Positions 34,104 through 46,699 of a DNA stretch of 64,000 bases are shown piece after piece; position 1 is the first letter of the stretch, and each line of letters starts with the position of its first letter. The position numbers and the translations under genes were made by a program. This DNA comes from Hyperoodon ampullatus (taxonomy: Eukaryota; Chordata; Mammalia; Artiodactyla; Ziphiidae): positions 127,253,530 to 127,317,529 of the forward strand of contig OX457061.1 in the NCBI GenBank assembly GCA_949752795.1, read 5' to 3'. The notes under the pieces are model-generated. The model worked only from the letters and a program-made list of their open reading frames with translations. It did no database searches and was not told where the DNA came from.

Positions 34104-35440
34104 GAACATTCATTTTGAGTTAATTTTTGTCTCTGGTATGAGGTAAGGGTCTAACATTATTCTTTTGCACGTAGAGCCCGGTTGTCCCATTACCATTTGT
34201 TGACAAGACCATTCTTTCCCATTAGATGGTCTTGGCACCCTTGTCAAAAATCAGTTTCCAATAGAAATGTGGGTTTATTTCTGGACTCTTAGCTCTATTC
34301 CATTGATCTACATATCTGTCTTTATACTAGGACCATGCTGTCTGTATTACCAAAGCTTTGTAATAAGATTCAAAACCTGCAAATGTGAGAACTCCAATTT
34401 TGTTCTTTTTTTTAAAGATTGATTGGACTATTCTGGGTGCCTTGAATTTCCATGTTAATTTTCATATCAGCTTGTCAATATTTTGCAGAGAAGCCAGCTG
34501 GAATTTTGTTAAAGCTTGCAGTGCATCTGTATATCTGTAGATCAACTGGAGAGTATTGCAATTTCAGCCTTCTGATCCATGAAAATAGGATGTATTTCCA
34601 TGCAGTTAGATATTCTTTAGTTTCTTAAACAATATTTTGTAGTTTTAAGAGTATAAATTTTGAACTTTATTGTTTCATTTATCCCTAAAGATTTTATTCC
34701 TTTTAATGCTACTGTAAATGAAATTATTTATTAACTTCATTTTCAATTTGTTCAATGCTACTATTTAGAAACACAATTGATTTTTTATATTAACCTTGTA
34801 CCCTATAAAATGGTTGAACTTGCTTTTGAGTTATACTAGTTTTTTAGTTGATTCCTTAGGATTTTCTGTATACAAGATCATGCCATCTGCAAATAGAGAT
34901 AATTTACCTCTTTCATTTAATCTTTAGGCCTTTTATTTTATTAAAAGAAGCCATTTGGCATAGGTTTTTAAAAATTTTTTTATTTATTTATTTGCCTGCA
35001 CCAGGTCTTAGTTGCAGCATGTGGGATCTTTGTTGTGGCATGTGGGATCTAGTTCCCTGAAAAGGGATCAAACCCAGGTCCCCTGCATTGGGAGCACAGA
35101 GTCTTAGCCACTGGACCACCAGGGAAGTCCCCTGGCCTAGGTATTTTTTTGTCAATAGTTATTTGAGTACTAATTCAATTTATTTGTCAGAGGTCTATAC
35201 ATATCTTCTATGTATTCTTGAGTCAGTTTCAGTAGTTTGTTTCTTTCTGGGAATTTGTCTACCCAACTAAGTTACATACTTCATTGGCATACCATCATTT
35301 ACCCTATCACTTTGTAATCTTTTTTATTACTGTAAGTTCGACTTTAGTAATTTGAATCTTCTCTCATTTTTGTCAATCAGTTGACCTAAAGGTGCTGGAT
35401 TATAAGCTGTTAACCTCTCCAGATCCTCCTCTTGTTTACC
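34104..35440 (-). mobile_element. Old L1 (L1M-like) ORF2 region, antisense, split by a SINE
   Basis: Plus-strand landmarks are those of antisense L1 ORF2: ttctattccattgatctaca, aggaccatgctgtctgtatt, taccaaagctttgtaataag, ttttctgtatacaagatcat, gccatctgcaaatagagata and tgaatcttctctcatttttg. It is diverged and carries no long frame. A CHR-1-like SINE sits inside at 34970-35132. Confidence 0.75.
34970..35132 (-). mobile_element. CHR-1-like SINE
   Basis: T-rich start, then tgcctgcaccaggtcttagt, agcatgtgggatcttt and an end in gccactggaccaccagggaa. The target duplication, somewhat diverged, is tggcataggttttt at 34956-34969 and tggcctaggtattt at 35133-35146. Confidence 0.85.
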
Positions 35441-35444
35441 CTGA

Positions 35445-36845
35445 GCGATTAACTTAATCATGCCCTCGTTTCAGACCCTTGATTGAGCCATGCTCTCTCT
35501 TGATTCAGGACCTGTCATACACCCTTCCCAGTGACCTAAATATTTTAGTGATCCTTTCCCTTCCATCCTCTAGTTAATTACTACTCAGCTTTTAGATCTT
35601 CATTTATGTGTCGTTTAATAGGATCCTAACCATGTCCCACAAGTTTCTCCCTCTCTTTTTAATAAGAACCCTCATCTCAATGTTAAATAATGAATAACTG
35701 TGTGATTATTTGATAAAGTTTTTTTTCCCCTTTTCTAGTATGAGAGCTCAGTGAAAATTCAAAGATCGTATTTCTCTGCTTCACACTATTCACCATATGG
35801 AAAGCATGGCCACATCACAAAGTCCTAAATTTTATTTGTTCTGCTTAAGGTACCAGAAAAGACAGATATAAAACCTCATAGTTCCAATTTCAAAATATTA
35901 ATAAAGAATTATGCTGAGCCACCTAGATTCAGTTTTCATCAAATCCTGCTAAAAGGACAGACCACATAGTACATAAATTACTAGAAGCATTCCACACGTA
36001 AGGCTGCAAGAGCAATGGAGTGGGTTATAGTGAATTCAAAATATACATGAGAAGGAAATTTAAATTTCCTTCTTCTACATTATAAGTTCCCTGTGACTAG
36101 ACTTCTTTGTAGATGAAACTGCAATTTTTATCAAACCCAGACCTTGTCACAATGATCTGTACATAAGAGGCATTCAATAAATACTAAGTAAATGTAGTAT
36201 TCTAAATTTATCTAAACTTAGATATCTAATTTAGATATTACAATTTAAAAATGGCAAATTAACTTTCATCAGCTTCTTGTCAAGAAAGTCGATGTCATGT
36301 TACCAGCACATAAATTGAAAACAGTAAGCTTTCATGTATCTGTTAGAAAAAAAAAAAACTACTACACATATTTGTGGATAACTATATAAAATCAGCATGT
36401 GGGAATACATGTGTAAAATAAGAAATGTGACTCAAAATAGATGTGGATAAAGATATGGATGAAAAGTCACCTGATGTGCAGTGCACACAACTTCTGATGT
36501 TCAGTGTACTTGTAGGAAATACATCACATAGTGTTTTTAGTCCTACAGTGGGCCCCTTTTTCACAATACTTAGGTATATGCTTTTCAGTGTTTGACTTAC
36601 GAAACTGTTTACTTAGGAGAGGCATCAATTTCAAAGCGTTCGGTGTTCTTTCTACATGAATGTATTTTGCACCTCTGGAAATGTATTGCTAAGAATAAAG
36701 CTCCACCCAAGATTTAATAAGGGATGAAATTCATAGGGGAAAATACTGGGTGAAAACAGTCCTTAAGAGTGTCTTTCCTGAATCGTTGCTTAAACATATT
36801 AATGAAAAAATATGAATTTAGACTGTTTAATAGATGCAAATTAAC
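35445..36845. other. AT-rich single-copy sequence
   Basis: No gene recognised. A piece at about 36130-36200 (tgtacataagaggcattcaa, taaatactaagt) resembles the very 3' end of L2 or MIR on the plus strand. Confidence 0.4.
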
Positions 36846-36847
36846 AA

Positions 36848-39038
36848 AATGGCAGTTGGGAGACCTTCAAGATGGCAGAGGAGTAAGACGCGGAGATCAC
36901 CTTCCTCCCCACAAATACATCAGAAATACATCTACACGTGGAACAACTCCTACAGAACACCTACTGAACGCTGGTAGAAGACCTCAGACCTCCCAAAAGG
37001 CAAGAAAGTCCCCACGTAGTCCCTGGGTAGAGCAAAAGAAAACAGAATAAACAGAGACAAAAGGATAGGGCCGGGACCTGCACCAGTGGGACGGAGCCGT
37101 GAAGGAGGAAACGTTTCCACACACTAGGAGCCCCTTCGCGGGCGGAGACTGCGGGTGGCGGAGGGGGAAGCTTCGGAGCCGCGGAGGAGAGCGCAGCCAC
37201 AGGGGTGCGGAGGGCAAAGCGGGGAGATTCCCGCACAGAGGATCGGTGCCGACCGGCACTCACCAGCCCGAGAGGCTTGCCTGCTCACCTGCCGGGGCGG
37301 GCGGGACTGGGAGCTGAGGCTCGGGCTTCGGTCGGAGCGCAGGGAGAGGACTGGGGCTGGCGGCGTGAACACAGCCTGGAGGGGTTAGTGCACCACGGCT
37401 GGCCGGGAGGGAGTCCGGGGAAAAGTCTGGAGCTGCCAAAGAGGCAAGAGACTTTTCCTTCCCTCTTTGTTTCCTGGTGCGTGAGGAGAGGGGATTCAGG
37501 GCGCTGCTTAAAGGAGCTCCAGAGACGGGCGCGAGGCGCGGCTGAAAGCGCGGAGCCCAGAGACGGGCGTGGGACGCTGGGGCTGCTGCTGCCGCCAAGA
37601 AGCCTGGGTGCGAGCGCAGGTCACTCTCCACACCTCCCCTCCCGGGAGCCTGTGCAGCCCGCCACTGCCGGGGTCCCGGGATCCAGGGACAACTTCCCCA
37701 GGAGAACGCACGGCGCCTCAGGCTGATGCAACGTCCCGCCGGCCTCTGCTGCCGCAGGCTCACCCCGCATCCGTACCCCTTCCACCCCCCGGCCTGAGTG
37801 AGCCAGAGCCCCCAAATCAGCGGCTCCTTTAACCCCGTCCTGTCTGGGCAGCAACAGATGCCCTCAGGCGACCTACACGCAGAGGCGGGTCCAAATCCAA
37901 AGCTGAACCCCGGGAGCCGTGCGAACAAAGAACAGAAAGGGAAATCTCTCCCAGCAGCCTCAGGAGCAGCGGATTAAAGCTCCACAATCAACTTGATGTA
38001 CCCTGCATCTGTGGAATACATGAATAGACAACGAATCATCCCAAAATTGAGGTGGTGGACTTTGGGAGCAACTGTAGACTTGGGGTTTGCTTTCTGCATC
38101 TAATTTGTTTCTGGTTTTATGTTTATCTTAGTTTAGTATTTAGAGTTTATTATCATTGGTAGATTTGTTTATTGATGTGGGTTGCTCTCTTCCTTTTTTT
38201 TTAATATATAGATATATATATTTCTTTCCTTTTTCTATTTTTGTGACTGTGTATGCGTATGCTTCTTTGTGTGATTTTGTCTGTACAGCTTTGCTTTTAC
38301 CATTTGTCCTAGGGTTCTGTCTGTCCGGTTTTTTTTGGCTGTTTCTTTTTGTATAGTTTTTAGCGCCTGTTATCACTGGTGGATTTCTTTTTTGGTTTGG
38401 TTTCTCTCTTCTTTCTTTCTTTCTTTTTCTTTTTTTATTACTTTCTAATTTTTTTATTTTTAGTAATTATGTTTTATTTCAATAACTTTATTTTATTTTA
38501 TTTCTTTATTTATTTTCTTTCTTTGTTTTTTTCTCCCTTTTCTTCTGAGCCATGTGGCTGACAGCGTCTTGGTGCTCCAGCCGGGTGTCAGGCCTCTGCC
38601 TCTGAGGTGGGAGAGCTGAGTTCAGGACACTGGTCCACCAGAGACCTCCCGGCACCACAAAATTTCAAATGGCGAAAGCTCACCCAGAGAGCTCCGTCTC
38701 AACACTAAGACACAGCTCCACTCAATGAACAACAAGCTACAGTGCTGGACACCCTATGCCAAACAACTAGCAAGACAGGAACACAACACCACCCATTAGC
38801 AGAGAGGCTGCCTAAAATCATAATAAGGTCACAGACATCCCAAAACACACCACCAGACGCAGTCCTGCCCCCCAGAAAGACAAGATCCAGCCTCATCCAC
38901 CAGAACACAAGCACCAGTCTCCTCCACAAGGAAGCCTACACAACCCACTGAACCAAACACCACTGGGAGCAGACACCAAAAACAACAGGAACTACGAACC
39001 TGCAGCCTGCAAAAAGGACATCTCAAACACAGTAAGAT
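36848..39038 (+). promoter_or_regulatory. L1 5'UTR with CpG-rich promoter segment
   Basis: The first 100 bp (ccttcaagatggcagaggag and on) are the L1 5' end. From about 37080 to 37930 it is strikingly CpG-rich (for example cggcggagactgcgggtggc-like runs), in contrast to the surrounding AT-rich DNA. This region holds open frames of up to 222 aa on both strands that reflect base composition, not genes. About 38080-38560 is T-rich. From 38580 to 39030 is the leader before ORF1. In L1 the internal RNA polymerase II promoter lies in the 5'UTR; activity here is inference. Confidence 0.8.
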
Positions 39039-39932
39039 ATGCAAAATGAGAAGACAGAGAAACACACAGCAGATGAAGGAGCAATGTAAAAACCCACGAG
39101 ATTGAAGAGGAAATAGGCAGTCTACCTGAAAAAGAATTCAGAATAATGATAAGTAATGATGATCCAAAATCTTGGAAATAGAATGGAGAAAATACAAGAA
39201 AAGTTTAACAAGGACCTGTAAGAATTAAAGAACAAACAAATGAAGATGAACAACACAATAAATGAAATTTAAAATTCTCTAGAAGGAATCAATAGCAGAA
39301 TAACTGAGGCAGAAGAACGGATAAAAGACCTGGAAGATAAAACAGTGGAAATAACTACCACAGAGCAGAATAAAGAAAAAGAATGAAAAGAACTGAGGAC
39401 AGTCTCAGAGACCTCTGGGACAACAGTAAATGTACCAACATTTGAATTATAGGGATCCCAGAAGAAGAAAAGAAAAAGAAAGGGACTGAGAAAATATTTG
39501 AAGAGATTACAGTTGAAAACTTCCCTAATATGGGAAAGAAAATAGTCAATCAATTCCAGGAAGCACAGAGAGTCCTATACAGGATAAATCCAAGGAGAAA
39601 CATGCCAAGACACATATTAATCAAACTACCAAAAATTAAATACCAAGAAAAAATATTAAAAGCAGCAAGGGACAAATGACAAATAACATACAAGAGAATC
39701 CCCATAAGGTTAACAGCAGATCTTTCAGCAGAAACTCTGCAAGCCAGAAGGGAGTGGCAGGACATATTTAAAGTGATGAAAGAGAAAAACCTACAACCAA
39801 GATTACTCTACCCAGCAAGGATCTCATTCAGATTTGACAGGAGAAATTAAAACCTTTACAGACAAGCAAAAGCTAAGAGAATTCAGCACCACCAAACCAG
39901 CTTTACAACAAATGCTAAAGGAACTTATCTAG
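39039..39932 (+). pseudogene. L1 ORF1 (RNA-binding chaperone), pseudogenised
   Basis: In L1, ORF1p is a trimeric coiled-coil RNA-binding protein that coats its own mRNA. Here the likely start at 39039 is followed by a stop at 39087-39089. The acidic/basic coiled-coil region, the RRM-like core and the C-terminal basic domain (ETLQARREWQDIFKVM, KEKNLQPRLLYPARISFRF) are still legible but in different frames. A TGA at 39677-39679 interrupts the core, and further indels separate the C-terminal part. The natural stop corresponds to the TAG at 39930-39932. It cannot make ORF1p. Confidence 0.88.
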
Positions 39933-41325
39933 GCAGGAAACACAAGAGAAGGAAAAGACCTACAATAATAAACCCAAAACAATTAAGAAAATGGTCATAG
40001 GAACATACATAATGATAATTACCTTAAATGTAAATGGATTAAAGGCTCCAACCAAAAGACATAGACTGGCTGAATGGATACAAAAACAAGACCCATATAT
40101 ATGCTGTATACAAGAGACCCACTTCAGACCTAGGGACACATACAGACTGAAAGTGAGGGGATGGAAAAATATATTCCATGCAAATGGAAATCAAAAGAAA
40201 GTTGGAGTAGCAATTCTCATATCAGACAAAATTGACTTTAAAATAAAGACTATTACGAGAGACAAAGAAGGACACTACATAATGATTAAGGGATCAATCC
40301 AAGAAGATATAACAATTGTAAATATTCATGCACCCAATACAGGAGTACCTCAATACATAAGGCAAATGCTAAGAGCCATAAAAGGGGAAATCGACAGTAA
40401 CACAATCATAGTAGGGGACTTTAACACCCCACTTTGACCCATGGACAGATCATCCAAAATGAAAATAAATAAGGAAGCACAAGCTTTAAATGATACATTA
40501 AACAAAATGGACTTAATTGATATTTATAGAACATTCCATCCAAAAACAATGGAATACACTTTCTTCTCAAGGGCTCATGGAACATTCTCCAGAATAGATC
40601 ATATCTTGGGTCACAAATAAAGCCTTGGTAAATTTAAGAAAATGGAAATCGTATCAAGTATCTTTTCTGACCACAACGCTATGAGACTAGATATCAATTA
40701 CAGGAAAAAAAAGTCTGTAAAAAATACAAGCACATGGAGGCTAAACAATACACTACTAAAAAACCAAGAGATCACTGAAGAAATCAAAGAGGAAATCAAA
40801 AAATACCTAGAAAAAAATGACAATGAAAACATGACCCAATACCTATGGGATGAAGCAAAAGCAGCCTAAGAGGGAAGTTTATAGCAATACAATCCTACCT
40901 CAAGAAACAAGAAACATCTCAAATAAACCTAACCATACACCTAAAGCGATTAGAGAAAGAAGAACAAAAAAAATGCCAAAGTTAGCAGAAGGAAAGAAAT
41001 CATAAATATCAGATCAGAAATAAATGAAAATGAAATGAAGGAAACAATAGCGATGATCAATAAAACTAAAAGCTGGTTCTTTGAGAAAATAAACATAATT
41101 GATAAACCATTAGCCAGATTCATCAAGAAAAAAAGGAAGAAGACTCAAATCAATAGAATTAGAAATGAAAAAGAAGTAACAACCGACAATGCAGAAATGC
41201 AAAGGATCATGAGAGATTACTACAAGCAACTGTATGCCAATAAAATTGACAACTTGGAAGAAATGGACAATTTCTTAGAAAAGCACAACCTTCTGAGACT
41301 GAACCAGGAAGAAATAGAAAATATA

Positions 41326-41535
41326 GGGCTTCCCTGGTGGCTAAGTGGTTGAGAGTCCGCCTGCCGATGCAGGGGACGCGGGTTCGTGCCCCGGTCCGGG
41401 AGGGTCCCGCATGCCGCGGAGCGGCTGGGCCCATGAGCCATGGCCACTGGGCCTACACATCCGGAGCCTATGGTCCGCAACGGGAGAGGCCACAACAGTG
41501 AGAGGCCCACATACCGCAAAAAAAAGAAAAAAAAA
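41326..41535 (+). mobile_element. CHR-2-type SINE inside L1 ORF2 (first)
   Basis: Begins gggcttccctggtggctaag and carries the B box gttcgtgccccg, ending in an A-rich tail. The 16-bp target duplication agaaatagaaaatata is at 41310-41325 and 41536-41551. The identical duplications show a fairly recent event relative to the L1. Confidence 0.94.
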
Positions 41536-42168
41536 AGAAATAGAAAATATAAACAGAACAATCACAAGCACTTAAATTGAGACTGTGATTAAAAATCTTC
41601 CAACAAATGAAAGCCCAGGACCAGATGGCTTCATAGGCAAACTCCATCAAACATTTAGAGAAGAGCTAACACCCATCCCAAAATATAGCAGAGGGAGGAA
41701 CACTCCCAAACTCATACTATGAGGCCACCATCACCCTGAAACCAAAACCAGACAAAGATGTCACAAAGGAAGAAAACTACAAGTCAATATCACTGATGAA
41801 CATAGATGCAAAAATCCTCAACAAAATACTAGCAAACAGAATCCAACAGCACATTAAAAGGATCATACACCATGATCAAGTGGGGTTTATCCCAGGAATG
41901 CAAGGATTCTTCAATATACACAAATCAGTGTGATACACATTAACAAACTGAAGGAGAAAAACCATATGATCATCTTAATAGATGCAGAAAAAGCTTTCAA
42001 CAAAATTCAACACCCATTTATGATAAAAACCCTCCAGAAAGTAGGCATAGAGGGATCTTATCTCAACATAATAAAGGCCATATATGACAAACCCATAGCC
42101 AACATCATTCTCAATGGTGAGAAACTGAAACCATTTCATTAAAGATCAGGAACAAGAAGAGGTTGCCC

Positions 42169-42374
42169 GGGCTTCCCTGGTGGCGCAGTGGTTGAGAGTC
42201 CACCTGCTGATGCAGGGGTCACGGGTTCGTGCCCCGGTCCGGGAAGATCCCACATGCCGCGGAGCGGCTGGGCCCGTGAGCCATGGCCGCTGAGCCTGCG
42301 CATCCGGAGCCTGAGCCCCGCAACGGGAGAGGCCACAACAGTGAGAGGCCCACGTACCGCAAAAAAAAAAAAAA
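42169..42374 (+). mobile_element. CHR-2-type SINE inside L1 ORF2 (second)
   Basis: Begins gggcttccctggtggcgcag and ends in a pure A tail. The 15-bp target duplication aagaagaggttgccc is at 42154-42168 and 42375-42389, with no mismatch. Confidence 0.95.
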
Positions 42375-44579
42375 AAGAAGAGGTTGCCCAATCTCATGAC
42401 TATTATTCAACATATATTTGGACGTTTTAGCCACAGCAATCAGAGAAGAAACAGAAATAAAAGGAATCCAAATCAGAAAAGAAGAAATAAAGCTATCACT
42501 GACTGAAGATGACATGATACTATACATAGAGAATCCTAAAGATGCTACCAGAAAACTACTAGAGCTAATCAATGAATTTGGTAAAGTAGCAGGATACAAA
42601 ATTAATGCACAGAAATCTCTTGCATTCCTAATACTAATAATGAAAAATATGAAAGAGAAATTAAGGAAACAATCTCATTTACCATTGCAACAAAAAATCA
42701 AATACCTAGGAATAAACCTACCTAAGGATACAAAAGACCTGTATGCAGAAAACTATAAGACACTGATGAAAGAAATTAAAGATGATACAAACAGACGGAG
42801 AGATATACCATGTTCTTGGATTGGAAGAATCAACGTTGTGAAAATGACTGTACTACTCAAAGTAATCTACAGATTCAATGCAATCCCTCTCAAGCTACCA
42901 ATGGCATTTTTCACAGAACTAGAAAAAAATATTTCACAATTTGTATGGAAACACAAAAGACCCCGAATAGCCAAAGTAATCTTGAGAAAGAAAAACAGAG
43001 CTGGAGGTATGAGGCTCCCTGACTTCAGACTATACTACAAAGCTACAGTAATCAAGACAGTATGGTACTGGCACAAAAACAGAAATATAGATCAATGGAA
43101 CAGGACAGAAAGCCCAGAAATAAACCCACGCACATATGGTCACCTTATTTTTGATAAAGGAGGCAAGAATATACAGTGGAGAAAAGACAGCCTCTTCAAT
43201 AAGTGGTGCTGGGAAAACTGGACAGCTACATGTAAAAGAAAGAAATTAGAACACTTTCTAACAGCATACACAAAAATAAACTCATAATGGATTAAAGATC
43301 TAAATGTAAGGCCAGACACTATAAAACTCTGAGAGGAAAACCTAGGCAGAACGCTCTATGACATAAATCACAGCAAGATCCTTTTTGACTCACCTCCTAG
43401 AGGAATGGAAATAAAAACAAAAATAAACAAATGGGACTTAATGAAACTTAAAGGCTTTTGCACAGCAACAGAAAACTTAAACAAGACGAAAAGACAACCC
43501 TCAGAATGGGAGAAAATATTTGCAAATGAAGTAACTGACAAAGGATTAATTTCCAAAATATAAAGGAAGCTCATGCAGCTCAATATCAAAGAAACAAACA
43601 ACCCAATCCAAAAATGGGCAGAAGACCTAAATAGACATTTCTCTAAAGAAGATATACAGATTGCCAACAAACACATGAAGGGATGCTGAATATCACTAAT
43701 CATTAGAGAAATCGAAACTGCAATGAGGTATCAACTCACACTGGGCAGAATGGGCATCATCAAAAAATCTAGAAATAATAAATGCTGGAGAGGGTGTGGA
43801 GAAAAGCGCACTCCCTTGCACTATTGGTGAGAATGTAAATTGATACAGCCACTATGGAGAACAGTATGGATGTTCCTTAAAAAACTAAAAATAGAACTAC
43901 CATATGACCCAGCAATCCCACTACTGGGCATATACCCTGAGAAAACCATAATTCAAAAAGAGTCATGTACCCCAGTGTTCACTGCAGCACTATTTACAAT
44001 AGCCAGGACATGGATGCAACCAAAGTGTCCATCAACAGATGAATGGATAAAGATGTGGCACATATATACAATGGAATATTTCTCAGCCATAAAAAGAAAT
44101 GAAATTGAGTTATTTGTAGTGAGTTGGATGGACCTAGAGTCTGTCATACAGAGTGAAGTAAGTCAGAAAGAGAAAAACAAATACCGTATGCTAACACATA
44201 TATATGGAATCTAAAAAGAAAAAAAAATGGTTTTGACCGGCATGACAGCAATAAAGATGTAGACATAGAGAATGGACTTGAGGACACGGGGAGGGGAAGG
44301 GTAAGCTGGGATGAAGTGAGAGAGTGGCACGGACATATATACACTACCAAATGTAAAATAGATAGCTAGTGGGAAGCAGCCGCATAGCACAAGGAGATCA
44401 GCTCGGTGCTTTGTGACCACCTAGAGGGGTGGGATAGGGAGGGTGGGAGGGAGACACAAGAGGGAGGGGATATGGGGATATATGTATAGGTATAGCTGAT
44501 TCACTTTGTTATACAGCAGAAACTAACAAACCATTGTAAAGCAATTATACTTCAATAAAGATGTTAAAAAGAAAAAAAA

Positions 44580-45740
44580 AGAAAATGTCAATTAAGAGTG
44601 CAGGTTAGAAGAACATTGTTTACAGAAGTCCTAGAATAGCAAAGGTGATTTAACGAGTATCCCTGGGATTAGACTATGGAGAGAGAATAACTCAGCTATT
44701 TATACAGACACCTATACAGCAATGCATGTTTTCCTAAAATTTAAATACTTAAAAGTTGTCTACTTTGAATATAGAATGCTCTAATATCTAGCTAAATTCC
44801 TTTAAACCCAACAAAACTCAATATTGTATTAATTTTCTGTGATAGTCAATATATTTGAAAAATGGAATAACTAGACACTCATTTCTCAAATGCAAAAAAG
44901 TAAAACTGTACAACTGACATCTCCTACGATTTAAAATTACTCCATTTGTTCATTCCCTGGCTCCAATTTAGGTAATTATATTATTATCAATATTACTTTT
45001 TAATTCCTGAATTGAGGCCCCAGAGTTCATTTACACATTAGTTGAGATCTTAGTTTGGAGTTCTGGGAGAGTCATAAAATTATATCACTTAGCTGAAAAA
45101 CCAATATGTGAGGCAAAAATGTCAAGAGTGACATATTTTTACTTACACGATTAAATTTGTTTCTGTTTTTAATGAACTAGAAATTTCATTAATGACTTTT
45201 CTTTTCCAGTTATAGTTCAGCTCTGTGCATAAACATTCAAAGTCTTAATCTTAACATAAGCAAAGTCACTATATGAAGAAGACCCCTGCTTCAGTGTAAA
45301 ATTGATATTATTTTTAACTTGAAATATAATGTTTATAACTAATGGCTAGTTATTGAGCAGATAAAGTATTTTATAAGGAAAAATACAGCATTTTCAAAAA
45401 AAAGAGAAATTATAACTATTTTAGTTCATAGCAAGGCATAACTATTAGGAGAACTATTAAAAATATTTATGCTAAAGAGTATGTGAGAAAACTATATAAG
45501 CTGAAATGATGGTTTTTATCATAAGTATAGCACGAGCTTAAGGATGATAACTCAAAAAGCCTTATAAATAGTTTGCCTTGGAATGGAAGACCCTAGGAAT
45601 TGGACTGGGATTAGTACACAGCATCAGTCTTAGATACCATGATAAAGTGCATATCCCAGTATTTCTTGATATTTTGTTGCGTTTACCATCACTGATTTCC
45701 TTCTAAGGTTTTTGTTGCTGTTTTTTACTGTCTTTGTCTT
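44580..45740. other. AT-rich single-copy sequence, no gene recognised
   Basis: No recognised repeat or coding signal. Confidence 0.4.
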
Positions 45741-45744
45741 TTCT

Positions 45745-46100
45745 TTCTTTAATACTTTTTATTGAGATGTACATAAACTGCACACGTCTTAAGTAAACAT
45801 GTTTATACATTTTTACATGTAAATACACGCAAGTATTTATCACCAAAATAAAGATAGAGGATATTTCCAGAAGGTTCCCTCACTCCCCTTCACATTTGTC
45901 CCCTACTTTCCCCAACCTGAGGTAACTACAATTCTGAATTTATCACTCACTCATTAGTTTTGCCTGTTTTAAAACTTTTTATAAATGTGAACTTACAAAG
46001 TATGCCCTTTTCTGACATTTTTTGATCAACATTATGTCCATGAAATTTAGCCATGTTACTGTATCAACTTTTTTACATTTAAAACTTGCATATATGTCAA
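45745..46100 (-). mobile_element. Old L1 3' region, antisense
   Basis: ctttttattgagatgtacat, ttatcaccaaaataaagata, ccctactttccccaacctga and gtatgcccttttctgacatt follow the reverse complement of an old L1M 3' part. Diverged, non-coding. Confidence 0.5.
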
Positions 46101-46699
46101 GGTTTCTCCTTTTTGAGGGGGGCATGATTATTTGTTACATCATCTGATGGGTTCAGAGCTCTGGAGATGACACATCTGAGCCCTACAGTAGAGAAGGTGT
46201 TAACAGAAGGACACTGGTTAGAGTGCATGATCCATTTCTAAGTCAAGAGCCAAGAGTGTCAGGATTAAACCTAGAAAACACACCCCATCCCCAGTATAAG
46301 AACTCTCAGAACCAGACATGGAAGTATTAACCATATTATCTTCTATCACAATTCCTTCATTTGATTCCACAAACTTCTTTGTAATATTAAAAATCAAAAA
46401 AATTTTACAGGACTGTATGTACAATAGTCTTCTAAAATGGTCCATGTGCTACTTCAAGAGGCTCATGTCATGTCCAGGGCTGGCCTGTTTTGAATCAAAT
46501 CTGTCTGACTTCATGAACTTCTCAGGGGAGTTGGTCTGTGGACTTCCTGATATTATATACATCCCCTGTCACGGATGGAACCATAGCATTGAGGATTCTC
46601 CCTACTTTCCATGAATCTTGTGAAGCATGATAGGAAGGTGTTTGATGTCAAAAGAAAGCTGTCCAGTATTTCCTTTGAATGGTTAAGGTTTCAGATAAC

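Larger units (their letters stand above)
39991..44214 (+). pseudogene. L1 ORF2 (endonuclease / reverse transcriptase), pseudogenised
   Basis: ORF2p nicks target DNA and reverse-transcribes L1 RNA. The endonuclease motifs are all legible: NVNGL, IQETH, VGDFNTPL, SRIDHILGH and SDHNAM. It is broken by TGA at 40435-40437, TAA at 40618-40620 and a frameshift with TAA at 40867-40869. The reverse transcriptase retains [10 protein letters not shown], but the catalytic FADD position reads TEDD (near 42505). SINEs interrupt the gene at 41326 and 42169. The C-terminal cysteine-rich motif contains a TGA at 43828-43830. The last open stretch (43840-44214) ends the protein. Confidence 0.93.
36848..44575 (+). 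mobile_element. Full-length L1 retrotransposon (inactivated), with two SINE insertions
   Basis: A complete element in order: 5'UTR from ggcagttgggagaccttcaa, intergenic T-rich stretch, ORF1 (39039-39932), ORF2 (39991-44214), 3'UTR and an A-rich tail ending near 44575. It spans about 7.7 kb, or about 7.3 kb without the two SINEs at 41326 and 42169. Both ORFs are broken by stops and frameshifts. I see no convincing target duplication beyond the short aaaatg on each side. It is the source-like version of the younger 3'UTR type found truncated elsewhere in the window. Confidence 0.95.

Noticed and set aside
37205..37928. Overlapping 173-aa plus and 222-aa minus frames in GC-rich DNA
   Set aside because: They lie in the L1 5'UTR; the openness comes from high GC, and the two strands contradict each other.
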